Part shown: positions 55,262 to 63,943 of the stretch, one piece after another
Numbering within the stretch: the stretch's first letter is position 1
How the letters are laid out: every line of letters starts with the position of its first letter
Source: Leyella stercorea
Lineage (GTDB): Bacteria > Bacteroidota > Bacteroidia > Bacteroidales > Bacteroidaceae
Length of the DNA stretch: 64,000 nt
Direction: 5' to 3'
Assembly: GCF_019052365.1 (NCBI RefSeq)
Contig: NZ_JAHQUY010000005.1
Location: 1-64,000 of the forward strand
Made by a program: the position numbers and the translations under genes
Notes under the pieces: model-generated
Database searches by the model: none
What the model saw: the letters and a program-made list of their open reading frames with translations, nothing else
What the model was told of the DNA's origin: nothing

Positions 55262-56671
55262 TTAATAAGACAAGTCGATTGCAACCGGATACACACGGTA
55301 TGGATCGAAGTATTCCATGCAGCTGTTCACCATTGCCTGCAAATCAGCCTTGGCAACACCATGGAAGACCTGCTTGCCGTTTATCTTGACAGTTACTGGC
55401 TTCTTGAGGTCCACCAGCTGTTCGTTGAGATACACTCTCAGTCTGCCACCGGTAGCTATAGTGTAGTTGCGATTGAACTTCAGGTCGATGCCCCACATCT
55501 TGTCCTTCATCGTCGTAACGTATTCAACATTACTTACCTTGATAGAAACCACGTTCTTGTCGATATCCATCTCGTAGTATGTTCTTGCCTCTGACGGTCG
55601 TGCCAGCACCTGCAGGTTATAGAATCCCGAACGATGTCTGCCATCCATCTCGAAGTCCTCCCAAAGCACCGTCTTTGGATACGGATTGCGCACAAACTGC
55701 TTGAGCCAAGGTGTGGTCAGTCCGTAAGTGATGTGGTGCTGCATGCCAGGCAAGAGGTTGATGCGATGGCGGAAGATGGGCGTGTTGTCCACAGCCAACG
55801 GACGAGCCAGCTGCACAGAGTCGAAAGCCACTTGGGTGAACCATGTGAGGTCGTTGCGATAAAATCCCGTGTCGTCAGCACCCGTAAGCAGCGAGAAACC
55901 GATATTGGCGCAGTTCTCTACCGGCGCATTCTTCAGAGGCTCGCCACCTGCCATCGGACCCGCCGCCGCCCAATAGTCGGCGTAGAACGAGGCGAGACGC
56001 TGACTGCCATAACCGCCCTCGCTGATGCCGAACACGTAGAGTCGGTTGGCATCCACATCGCCGCTCGTCAAACCCAAACGAATAAGCTTTTCGAAGGCAT
56101 ACTGCTTCGACAGATGCCACCAGCGATAGTATTCGCCCTCGTTCGGAATCTGCGGAATGAAATAGATAGAAGGCGCATCCTTGAAGCCGAGACCCAGTTC
56201 GATACCATTCGCCCATTCTCTGTCCTTCGAGCCCGAACCGTGTGTGTAGAGGAAGAGCGGGTATTGACCATTGGCAGCCACACCCTTCTTGCCGTAATAA
56301 TAAGGCATGACCGCATTAGGCTCCAGGCATTGCGGCAAGTGCCAGACGCTGTTCTTAGCCAGCTTCAGTTCGGCAGGCTCTATGAGCTTTTCCTCCTGCA
56401 GTGCATTGTTCGCCTCGCACCATGCTGTCCAAACCATCTTCTGATAGTTGGCTATGTCCTTGTTCTTTATTGCTGTCTGAAGCTCAGTGTCGAGAGGAGT
56501 GTTCTTAGCGTAGTCGGCCTTGCCGTCCTGCTCCAATGCTTTCTGCTGCGCTTGAAGCGACTGCTCGAAGTAGTCGTTCACCTTTTTCTGCAAGTCCTGC
56601 GATTGCGCCGTTGTGTGAGTAGAATAGGTTAGTGAGGCAATAGCCATCACCGCATAAATCATTTTTTTCAT
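55262..56671 (-). CDS. secreted alpha/beta-hydrolase, probable carbohydrate esterase
   Basis: A 469-residue secreted protein: signal peptide (ends TTAQ), a helical N-terminal region (about 24-105) and an alpha/beta-hydrolase domain. YPLFLYTHGSGS gives the oxyanion region and VFGISEGGYGSQ the nucleophile elbow with S217 (GxSxGG). The closest types are feruloyl/acetyl esterases and PHB-depolymerase-like hydrolases; the exact ester is unknown. It lies 12 bases downstream of the GH2 gene, so the two form an operon that may remove ester groups and galactosyl-type sugars from the same glycan. Confidence 0.72.
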   Translation of the reverse strand: MKKMIYAVMAIASLTYSTHTTAQSQDLQKKVNDYFEQSLQAQQKALEQDGKADYAKNTPLDTELQTAIKNKDIANYQKMVWTAWCEANNALQEEKLIEPAELKLAKNSVWHLPQCLEPNAVMPYYYGKKGVAANGQYPLFLYTHGSGSKDREWANGIELGLGFKDAPSIYFIPQIPNEGEYYRWWHLSKQYAFEKLIRLGLTSGDVDANRLYVFGISEGGYGSQRLASFYADYWAAAGPMAGGEPLKNAPVENCANIGFSLLTGADDTGFYRNDLTWFTQVAFDSVQLARPLAVDNTPIFRHRINLLPGMQHHITYGLTTPWLKQFVRNPYPKTVLWEDFEMDGRHRSGFYNLQVLARPSEARTYYEMDIDKNVVSIKVSNVEYVTTMKDKMWGIDLKFNRNYTIATGGRLRVYLNEQLVDLKKPVTVKINGKQVFHGVAKADLQAMVNSCMEYFDPYRVYPVAIDLSY

Positions 56672-56683
56672 ATTTATAAAATG

Positions 56684-59053
56684 CTATTTGATGTTGATAG
56701 ACAATGTCTCCTTTGGCAGTCCTTCAGCCGACACGCTCAGCGTAGCCTTGCCCTGCTTTGTGCCTTCCACCACGACAACCAGCTCGCCACTGAAGAGCGG
56801 CATCTCCGTCGAGTTGAACGCCACGAGCGATGTTGCGTCGCCGTTGCATGCCGCACGGAACTTCGCTGCGCCCGTCACCTCGAACTTCATCTTGTTCGTA
56901 GCCGTCGGGCAGGGTGTTCCGTCCTTGTCCACTACCGACACCTTCACGAACGCCAGGTCTTCGCCCTTGGCAGCGATGCTGCTGCGGTCGGCTTCGAGCA
57001 CGATGCGTGCCGGCTCGCCCGCCGTGCGCACCGTCTGTTCGCCCATCACCGTGCCGTCGTAGTTGTAAGCCACCACCTTCAGCTCGCCCGGCTCGTACTT
57101 CACGTTGTTCCAGCGCAGGCGGTAGCGGTCGAGGCGTGTGTTGGGGTTCTTCACTATTCTGCCCTGACTCTTTCCGTTCACGAAAAGTTCAGCCGACGGC
57201 GCATTGGTGTAGCAGTAAACCGGCGTCACCTCGCCCTCGCGTCCCGGGAACGTCCAGTGGGGCAGCACGTGCAGCGTGTTCACGTCCGTGCGCCAGTGAG
57301 AGCGGTACAGCCAGAAGCGGTCTTTCGGCAGTCCGGCGAGGTCGCAGATGCCGAAGTAGCTCGAACGCGACGGCCAGTATTCGTCGTACGGCGAGGGCTC
57401 GCCCAGATAGTCGTAGCCCGTCCATACGAACTCGCCTATCACATAGTCGCGGTCGTCCTGCATGCGCCAGTCGTCGTCCGGCAGATTGCTCCACGGACAA
57501 TACTCTACGTCGTACGACGAGCACTGTCCGTCGCCGTACGTCTTCGAGTCTGACGGCTCCACGGGGAACTTGTACACGCCGCGCGAGCTCACCGTCGACG
57601 CCGTCTCCGAACCAAGCAGGAAGCCCTTCGGCAGTTGCTTTATGTTGTTGTCGTACTTATGCACGCGATAGTTGAAGCCCGGCACGTCCATCACCTGCGC
57701 AAAGCCAGACCCGAGCGCCGCCTCAGCCTGGTCCATGCCCTGCGTCACGGGTCGTGTAGGGTCGTACTTGTGGCAGAGCGCCTGCAGATGTTCGCTTATT
57801 TGTCGACCTTCTTCACTCCATTGCTCAGGTATCTCGTTGCCGATGCTCCACATAACGATAGACGGATGGTTGCGGTGGTTGCGCACTAGGTTCTCTATGT
57901 CGCGGTCAGCCCACTCCTCGAAGTTCAGCGCGTATCCGTTCTTGCATTTCGGGTATATCCACATGTCGAAGCTCTCCGCCATCACCATCATACCCATCGA
58001 GTCGCACACCTCCATCTGCCACGTTGACGGCATGTTGTGCGCCGTGCGTATGGCGTCACTTCCCATGTCCTTCATCGTGCGAATCTGACGGATGAGCGCC
58101 GCTTTGTTCACGGCTGCGCCCAGCGGACCGAGGTCGTGGTGCAGACACACGCCCTTTATCTTGCGCTGCTTCCCGTTCAGCTGAAAGCCGTCATACTGCG
58201 CCACACTTACCGTGCGTATGCCCACCTTCTGCTGTGTCTGGTCTACGAGTCGGTTGTTGCGGTAAAGACGTGTGACGAGCTTATATAAATAAGGTGTCTC
58301 TGGCGACCATAGCTGCGCGTTCTCAACCGTAAGGCGTTCCTCGGCGTCGCTTGTTGTCTTTGTCTGCGCTACCGTCTTGCCCTCGTTGTCGATGAGCAGG
58401 TTCTCCACTACGAGCCCTTTCTCCGCATTGTTGATGTTCGTGCATACGATCACCTCCGCCTTGCCGTCCGCAATCTGTTCGGTGCGGAAGTAGCTTCCCC
58501 ACGGGTTTATGCTTGCGCGGTCGGCGGTCGTTACGAGCTGAACGGGTCGGTAGAGTCCGCCGCCGGGGTACCAGCGCGAACTCTCCTCGCGGTTGTTGAG
58601 GCTCACGCTGATTTCGTTCTTGCCTTTCTTCAAGAACGGCGCCGCATCCACGCGGAAGGCGTTGTAGCCGTACGCCCAGTGACCAGCCAGCTTGCCGTTG
58701 ATGTACACGTGCGGGTCAGCCATAGCGCCGTCAAACTCCAGCACGGCGGTCTTTGGCAGACGCTTTATGTCGATGGTAGTCTTATAATAGCCGCGACCTA
58801 TCCAGGGCAGAGCGCCCGAACGTCCCGACTTCTCCGTCTTCTCCGTCTCGCCGTTCTGCGCGATAGCCACATACTGCAGGTCCCATTTCTTGTCGAACGG
58901 TCCGTTTATAGCCCAGTCGTGCGGTATTGTCACCGACTTGTAGTTGATGCTGTCGCGTGAGAACTGCCATTGGCGCAGGTTCTGCGTCGTGCGCTGCGCC
59001 GAAGCCGAGAGGGCTGACAGAAGAGCGAGAGATATTAATGTTGATTTGTTCAT
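56684..59053 (-). CDS. GH2 beta-galactosidase-like enzyme
   Basis: A 789-residue secreted GH2 enzyme: signal peptide (ends SASAQ), sugar-binding jelly-roll (about 25-180), Ig-like domain, TIM barrel (about 290-560), and C-terminal Ig-like DUF4982-type regions. The acid/base is E407 in MWSIGNEIPE; the nucleophile is most likely E483 in the GSETASTVSSRG motif, with GEFVWTGYDYLGEPSPY (540-556) also conserved in this subgroup. Beta-galactosidase is most likely, but GH2 also holds glucuronidases and mannosidases. Start MNKSTLISLALL (59053); the longer frame is translated repeat. Confidence 0.86.
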   Translation of the reverse strand: MNKSTLISLALLSALSASAQRTTQNLRQWQFSRDSINYKSVTIPHDWAINGPFDKKWDLQYVAIAQNGETEKTEKSGRSGALPWIGRGYYKTTIDIKRLPKTAVLEFDGAMADPHVYINGKLAGHWAYGYNAFRVDAAPFLKKGKNEISVSLNNREESSRWYPGGGLYRPVQLVTTADRASINPWGSYFRTEQIADGKAEVIVCTNINNAEKGLVVENLLIDNEGKTVAQTKTTSDAEERLTVENAQLWSPETPYLYKLVTRLYRNNRLVDQTQQKVGIRTVSVAQYDGFQLNGKQRKIKGVCLHHDLGPLGAAVNKAALIRQIRTMKDMGSDAIRTAHNMPSTWQMEVCDSMGMMVMAESFDMWIYPKCKNGYALNFEEWADRDIENLVRNHRNHPSIVMWSIGNEIPEQWSEEGRQISEHLQALCHKYDPTRPVTQGMDQAEAALGSGFAQVMDVPGFNYRVHKYDNNIKQLPKGFLLGSETASTVSSRGVYKFPVEPSDSKTYGDGQCSSYDVEYCPWSNLPDDDWRMQDDRDYVIGEFVWTGYDYLGEPSPYDEYWPSRSSYFGICDLAGLPKDRFWLYRSHWRTDVNTLHVLPHWTFPGREGEVTPVYCYTNAPSAELFVNGKSQGRIVKNPNTRLDRYRLRWNNVKYEPGELKVVAYNYDGTVMGEQTVRTAGEPARIVLEADRSSIAAKGEDLAFVKVSVVDKDGTPCPTATNKMKFEVTGAAKFRAACNGDATSLVAFNSTEMPLFSGELVVVVEGTKQGKATLSVSAEGLPKETLSINIK

Positions 59054-59055
59054 GT

Positions 59056-59150
<95 letters not shown>

Positions 59151-59195
59151 ATGATATGCAATACAATCTCTATATTGAATAAAGAAAGACAACTG

Positions 59196-59225
59196 CAAAG
59201 GTAATCAAAACTCTCAACTTTCAAC
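59196..59225 (-). promoter_or_regulatory. promoter of the GH2-esterase operon
   Basis: Minus strand TACCTTTG (59196-59203) with GTTG (59222-59225) 18 bases upstream, itself within a CTCAACTTTCAACTC repeat. The HTCS-type GTGAACGAT block is not present here. Confidence 0.55.
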
Positions 59226-59261
59226 TCTCAATTCTCAATTATTTAAAAGCATCCAGCGCCG

Positions 59262-59364
59262 CCGTCGGTTTGCCGTTTGCGTCCGCCGTCTGACCGGTTT
59301 GCGTCCGCCGCCCGATCGGATTGCGTTCGCCGTCCGATCGGATTGCGTTCGGTGTCCGATGACA
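59262..59364. repeat. family A 22-bp tandem array (3-4 units)
   Basis: Three full 22-bp units, a decayed one on the left, and GTGTCCGATGAC on the right. It sits in the 527-bp gap between the GH32 and GH2 genes with the family C block and the OMP remnant. Confidence 0.88.
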
Positions 59365-59458
59365 TAAGTCCTACGTTTGGACGACTTTCCTTTACACTTT
59401 CCACTGCCCACAGCCCACTTCTTGCTTATTTAAAACCTACTACTTATGCTTTAATGTG

Positions 59459-59491
59459 TTAGAACTTCAGACCCACGCTGAGCGTGTATGC
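59459..59491 (-). pseudogene. remnant C-terminus of an outer membrane protein
   Basis: On the minus strand the last codons read AYTLSVGLKF then stop (TAA at 59459-59461), a typical final beta-strand of a Bacteroidota outer membrane barrel. Just upstream lies the GH32 terminator, so the rest of the gene is gone. This is a short match and could be chance. Confidence 0.4.
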
Positions 59492-59499
59492 TAAAAAAC

Positions 59500-59556
59500 A
59501 TACGGCATCACGCCGAACGATTACTCGCACGGGTGATGCCGTATATACGTTTTTTT
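59500..59556. terminator. GH32 terminator
   Basis: ACGGCATCAC (59501-59510) pairs with GTGATGCCGT (about 59532-59541). On the minus strand it is followed by ATGTTTTTT, and on the plus strand by ATATACGTTTTTTT, so it can act both ways. Confidence 0.82.
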
Positions 59557-59580
59557 CAGTATTGTAAAATAGCTCCTTTG

Positions 59581-61305
59581 CTACTTCAGGTTATAGACAG
59601 CGTATTTCGCCCTGCCTTTGACCATGACCTTGTTGTAGGGCTTGGTCGGGAATACGAGGTTGGTCATAGCCATGCGACCTTCTGCGTCGAACGCCTCGAT
59701 GCTGCAGCGGTCGATGAACACTCTGAGCTGAGTCATCTTGCCGTGAACCGGAGCCGTTGTGACGGCAGAGAAGTCGTCGCTGAAGTCCTTCAGTCCGCTC
59801 TTTGAGCGGTCGACGGTGAACGTGCGAATCTTGTCGTCGTAGACCATCACCACATTCTCGCCTTTTTCGTTCAAGAGAGTGATTGTGGCTGTGCCCTTGA
59901 GTGTAACCACCAGTTCGCACGACTCGCTCAGCGTCTTTGTAGACTTCTTCGGGCGAGCTACTGTCAGCTCGGGCGACGGAGTTACGCCGCAGTAGGTGTT
60001 GCCCTGATACTCGTAGAGGTCGAGGTCGCGCGGAATGGAGTTGCCCGAGCGATACTGCATTGTAGGCACCTGGTTGGCATACTGCCAGTTGCTCATCCAT
60101 GCCATAGCCACGTGGCGACCGTTAGGAGCGTTGTCGAAGGTTATGGTAGCGTAGTGGTCCTTGCCGTAGTCCATCCAGCGTGTCACCTCAGGCGCAGTCT
60201 CGCATGTGAACTTCTTACCGTCGAAGTCGCCTACGAAATACTGTGTAGCCGAACCACCGAACGGGCCGCCGGGGTTGACGTTGCACATGAGAAGCCACTT
60301 ATATGTGTCGGTGCCGCGCACGCGCAGTTTCATAAGGTCGGGGCACTCCCATACGCCGCTGTGGTTGCCGTATTCGGCACCGAACTGGCTTTCGAGTTTC
60401 CAGTCCTTAAGGTCGTCAGACGAGTAGATGTCCATGTGCTGACCCTCGGCAAGAATCATGTTCCACTTCTTGATGTCGTCGTTCCAGAACATGTGCGGGT
60501 CGCGGAAGTCGGGTGTGCTGCTTGTGATTATGGGGTTGCCCTCGTGTTTTGTGAACGTCATGCCGTTGTCGTTGCTGTAAGCGAGGCTTTGCGTCTGGTT
60601 CTCGCCAGCCGATGTGTACATAGCCACTACGGCATCCTTACCGAATCCGGCAGTATTGTTGTGGTCTACCACAGCCGAACCAGAGAATATAGTGCCCCAT
60701 GCGTCAGGCTCAATAGGCGTACCCTCAAACTTCCAGTGCATGAGGTCGGTAGACGTAGAGTGACCCCATGTCATGTTCTCCCACTGCGATCCGTACGGGT
60801 TGTACTGGAAGTAGAGATTCCATACGCCGTCCTTGTAGAACATGCCGTTCGGGTCGTTCATCCATCCGTAAGTAGGAGTGTGGTGGTAGACGGGGCGATA
60901 CTGCTCGCGGTTGGAGAGGTCGAGCGAGTCGGCGTACTTCATGTTCTTCCAGCAGGTGAAGCTCGCGATGCCGCCATCGTTGCGGTAGGTGCCGTTCACG
61001 TGGATGTCGAAAGAGATATTGCTGTTCTCCTTATACTCGTCGAGGAAGAACGGCACATAATAGTCGATGTGGTTCGAAGCCAGACGTATGTTGAACGCCT
61101 TCACCTGGTTGTTGCCGTCTATGACCTTCACGTTGCACATCTCAGCCTTCTCCTGCACCGGCAAGAGCAGGTATTTCTGCGATTTGTCAACACGATAGAT
61201 GCAGTGGTTGCTACTGAGAAAATGGGTCTGCTGCGCCGAGGCTGTCATTGCAAGTCCTACGAGAAGCGACGCTGCCGCTGTGCGGCTGAAGAAAGATTTG
61301 TCCAT
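59581..61305 (-). CDS. secreted GH32 fructan hydrolase
   Basis: A 574-residue GH32 enzyme for inulin, levan or sucrose-type fructans. The signal peptide ends SAQ; an N-terminal beta-domain of about 110 residues comes before the five-bladed propeller. Catalytic residues are D150 (WMNDPNG), D268 (FRDP) and E319 (ECPDL). A C-terminal beta-sandwich follows (about 445-574, with RVFIDRCSIEAFDAEG). It is divergent from HTCS-2, whose sensor resembles the fructose sensor BT1754; together they suggest a fructan-use locus. Endo or exo action cannot be told. Confidence 0.93.
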   Translation of the reverse strand: MDKSFFSRTAAASLLVGLAMTASAQQTHFLSSNHCIYRVDKSQKYLLLPVQEKAEMCNVKVIDGNNQVKAFNIRLASNHIDYYVPFFLDEYKENSNISFDIHVNGTYRNDGGIASFTCWKNMKYADSLDLSNREQYRPVYHHTPTYGWMNDPNGMFYKDGVWNLYFQYNPYGSQWENMTWGHSTSTDLMHWKFEGTPIEPDAWGTIFSGSAVVDHNNTAGFGKDAVVAMYTSAGENQTQSLAYSNDNGMTFTKHEGNPIITSSTPDFRDPHMFWNDDIKKWNMILAEGQHMDIYSSDDLKDWKLESQFGAEYGNHSGVWECPDLMKLRVRGTDTYKWLLMCNVNPGGPFGGSATQYFVGDFDGKKFTCETAPEVTRWMDYGKDHYATITFDNAPNGRHVAMAWMSNWQYANQVPTMQYRSGNSIPRDLDLYEYQGNTYCGVTPSPELTVARPKKSTKTLSESCELVVTLKGTATITLLNEKGENVVMVYDDKIRTFTVDRSKSGLKDFSDDFSAVTTAPVHGKMTQLRVFIDRCSIEAFDAEGRMAMTNLVFPTKPYNKVMVKGRAKYAVYNLK

Positions 61306-61367
61306 ATTTTATATAGGTTTTTAGAATAATCGAAATTGCCGAGTTGGTAGACTCTCGGTTTCTGCTG

Positions 61368-61375
61368 CAAAATTA
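61368..61375 (-). promoter_or_regulatory. -7 box of the GH32 gene
   Basis: Minus strand TAATTTTG, 63 bases upstream of the start. No GTGAACGAT block is present at the matching distance. Confidence 0.5.
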
Positions 61376-61492
61376 AGCTATATGTCTAAATCTGTATAAC
61401 ATTTATGTTTCCTAAAATTGCAGAAAACAGCGTATGAAACAATTATTGAGCGAATTGTTTAAAATATTGTGTACACTTTTCGATAAATTACT

Positions 61493-61500
61493 TAACTTTG
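61493..61500 (+). promoter_or_regulatory. -7 box of HTCS-2
   Basis: TAACTTTG, with TTGT 22 bases upstream (61467-61470). It places the HTCS-2 start at 61533 rather than at the upstream ATG at 61434, which lies before this box. Confidence 0.6.
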
Positions 61501-61532
61501 CTAACGAAAGCATTAAAACCTTACATGTATTT

Positions 61533-63773
61533 ATGAAAACCAGAATCTCTAATACATTATTTATATTATTAGCGACGCTTGTTACGCTCAGCGGTTGCAC
61601 CAATCACTATAAATATAAGATAGGTGTATCGCAGTGCGTAGGCGGTGCGTGGCGCGATAAAGCCAACGTAGAGATGCTCTCAGCGCAGCACCTCTACGAC
61701 AATGATGTGAAGGTGATAATAAAGAACGCCGACAACAACAACGAACGCCAATGTCTGCAGATAGACAGTCTTGTGGACGAGGGCGTCGACTTGCTTGTGG
61801 TTTCGCCTAATGACTACCATGCTCTGAATGGCAGTCTGCAACGCGCTCGCGAAAAGAACATCCCTATTGTTTTCTTCGACCGCACTACAGCATTGAAAGA
61901 CTATACCGCTTATATCGGCGGCGACAACGTTGAGGCAGGACGCAAGATGGCGGAGTATGCAGTTTTGCTATGCCGTGACAGCGTTAAGACTGACGGACGA
62001 CGCCCTATTGTGCTGGAGATGACCGGACCGCTCGCAATATCGCCTGCCGCACAGCGCCACGCCGGATTTAGCGAAGTCATCAGCAAAAATCCGTCAATAG
62101 ACTATCGTCATGTGCCAAGTCAATGGTCGTATGACGACTGCAAGCGCATTATGCGTGAATGGCTGGAGAATGGCAAGGCGGTAGATGTAGTGTTCTGTCA
62201 CAGCGACCTTGCTGCTGTGGGAGCTTACGAGGCTGCAAAAGAGTTGCACAAAGAGCGTGAGATACGCTTTCTTGGCATCGACGGACTGCCGGGCGAGGGT
62301 CTTGACGCTGTGCAGAACGGACAACTCGCTGCCTCGTACATATATTCTACGCATGGCGAGGAAGTGATAGCTCTCGCTCTGCGCATACTTGAGGGTAAGC
62401 CGTTCAAGCGTACGAACAACCTGAAAAGCATTGTCGTCACGCCGCAGAACGTGGCAGACATTGCGCTGAGCAGCCATTCGCTGCAGAAGCAGAACTCCTA
62501 TCTCGCCACCATACAGACAAAGCTTGAGACCTATCTCGGCTTCTACCACATACAGCGCGCGCTGCTCATAGTGTCGCTGCTCGTCATCCTGCTGCTGGCT
62601 GTAGCCGTGTTCACTACATGGCGTGCCGTGCGCGCCACACGCCGTGCCAACCGCCGCATGCGCGAACTGAATGATGAGCAGACTCGATTCTTCACCAACG
62701 CATCGCACCTGTTGCGCACGCCGCTCACGCTTATAGCCGGACCGGTCAAACAACTTGCAGAAGGCAAGGGCGACCGGCAGCAGCTCGTGGGCATCGTGCA
62801 GCGCAACGTAGAACAGTTGCAGCGCCTTGTGAGCGACGTGCTGCTGTTCCGCCGCGAAAACAGCGCCACCGTTGATGACACTACCGTAACTACCGACGAG
62901 CAACTCCTCGCAAGTCGCAAGGCTGTGCAGGAGAGTCGTCACGACACACTTATCAACGACAATGCCGAAGAACTCGCCACGGTGCTCATCGTCGACGACA
63001 ACGCTGATATGCGTGCTTATCTGCGCACGCTGCTGCTCGACCGCTATTATGTTATAGAAGCTGCCGACGGACAAAGCGGACTGAAGCTCGCGGTGGAGAG
63101 CGTGCCCGACATCGTAGTGTCGGACGTGATGATGCCCGTAATGGACGGACTGACGTTCTGCACCCGTCTTAAGCAACACGAGGCAACAAGCCACATTCCC
63201 GCGTTGCTGCTTACAGCACGCAGCAGCGAGCAGCAGTGCATCGAAGGATTGCAGACCGGTGCCGACATATACATGACAAAGCCGTTCAGCGCCGACTTGC
63301 TGCTTGCCAACATCGCGTCGCTGCTTGCCAACCGTCAGAAGCTGCGCCAACTGTTCAACACTCAAAACCTCAATACTCAACACCTCAACACCACACCATC
63401 TCAACATTCAACATTCAACACTCAACATTCTACATCCCCTTCGCCCGACCGTCGCTTCCTCGATACCTTCCTCAAGGCAATGGAGAAGCACATGTCGAAT
63501 ACCAATCTCAAGATAGAAGATCTGGGCGGCGAAGTAGGACTCTCGCGTGTGCAGCTCTATCGCAAGGTGAAGGCGCTTACGGGCATGACTCCCGTCGAGA
63601 TTTTGCGCGAGACACGACTCAAGCGCGCCATGCAGCTGCTCAAAACAACAGATAAAACAGTATCAGAAATAGCTAACGAAGTGGGATTTGCCACCCCGGG
63701 CTACTTCTCCTCATGCTTCAAAAAGCAGTATGACAAGTATCCGACAGATGTCAGAGAGGAGATGAAGGTTTAG
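61533..63773 (+). CDS. HTCS-2: hybrid two-component regulator lacking the kinase ATPase domain
   Basis: A 746-residue regulator with lipobox TLSGC (C22), a periplasmic-binding-protein type 1 sensor (about 28-320, IGVSQC, VDEGVDLLVVSP, IVFFDRTT, AYIGGDN), a membrane helix (about 342-362), DHp with SHLLRTPLT and H392 (the usual Glu after His is Leu), then only about 40 linker residues to the receiver domain (483-600, D531) and an AraC-type domain (655-746). The ATPase domain (N, G1 and G2 boxes) is absent. Residues 609-636 are encoded by family C-like repeats. It is a paralogue of HTCS-1 by its sensor. Confidence 0.88.
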   Translation: MKTRISNTLFILLATLVTLSGCTNHYKYKIGVSQCVGGAWRDKANVEMLSAQHLYDNDVKVIIKNADNNNERQCLQIDSLVDEGVDLLVVSPNDYHALNGSLQRAREKNIPIVFFDRTTALKDYTAYIGGDNVEAGRKMAEYAVLLCRDSVKTDGRRPIVLEMTGPLAISPAAQRHAGFSEVISKNPSIDYRHVPSQWSYDDCKRIMREWLENGKAVDVVFCHSDLAAVGAYEAAKELHKEREIRFLGIDGLPGEGLDAVQNGQLAASYIYSTHGEEVIALALRILEGKPFKRTNNLKSIVVTPQNVADIALSSHSLQKQNSYLATIQTKLETYLGFYHIQRALLIVSLLVILLLAVAVFTTWRAVRATRRANRRMRELNDEQTRFFTNASHLLRTPLTLIAGPVKQLAEGKGDRQQLVGIVQRNVEQLQRLVSDVLLFRRENSATVDDTTVTTDEQLLASRKAVQESRHDTLINDNAEELATVLIVDDNADMRAYLRTLLLDRYYVIEAADGQSGLKLAVESVPDIVVSDVMMPVMDGLTFCTRLKQHEATSHIPALLLTARSSEQQCIEGLQTGADIYMTKPFSADLLLANIASLLANRQKLRQLFNTQNLNTQHLNTTPSQHSTFNTQHSTSPSPDRRFLDTFLKAMEKHMSNTNLKIEDLGGEVGLSRVQLYRKVKALTGMTPVEILRETRLKRAMQLLKTTDKTVSEIANEVGFATPGYFSSCFKKQYDKYPTDVREEMKV
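63357..63440. repeat. family C repeats inside the HTCS-2 CDS
   Basis: CTCAATACTCAACACCTCAACACC-like units and CAACATTCAACATTCAAC units form an in-frame 28-codon segment (NTQHLNT, TFNTQHST) between the receiver and DNA-binding domains. Confidence 0.9.
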
Positions 63774-63834
63774 CTTTTCGTGAAAAATATGAAAAAAAAC
63801 TCAACGTTTTTGACTATTTAGTCAACGATTGTTG

Positions 63835-63902
63835 CATGTAACATGAGTGATATTTTGTGAACGATTCATGAAATATCACTCATCTTTTGTTTTATAACTT
63901 TG
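63835..63902 (+). promoter_or_regulatory. candidate HTCS-2 operator and promoter of the downstream gene
   Basis: CATGTAACAT (63835-63844), GTGAACGAT (63857-63865), AATAT (63872-63876) and -7 box TAACTTTG (63895-63902), the same blocks and spacing as at 54903-54970. ATGAGTGATATTT (63843-63855) and AAATATCACTCAT (63871-63883) form a perfect 13-bp inverted repeat around the GTGAACGAT block. Confidence 0.72.
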
Positions 63903-63943
63903 CAACCGTAAAACTTAAACCCACAACAAAAAACGTAAAACTT

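Noticed and set aside
61434..61532. Longer start of HTCS-2
   Set aside because: It would start upstream of the predicted promoter and lacks the signal peptide order seen from 61533.
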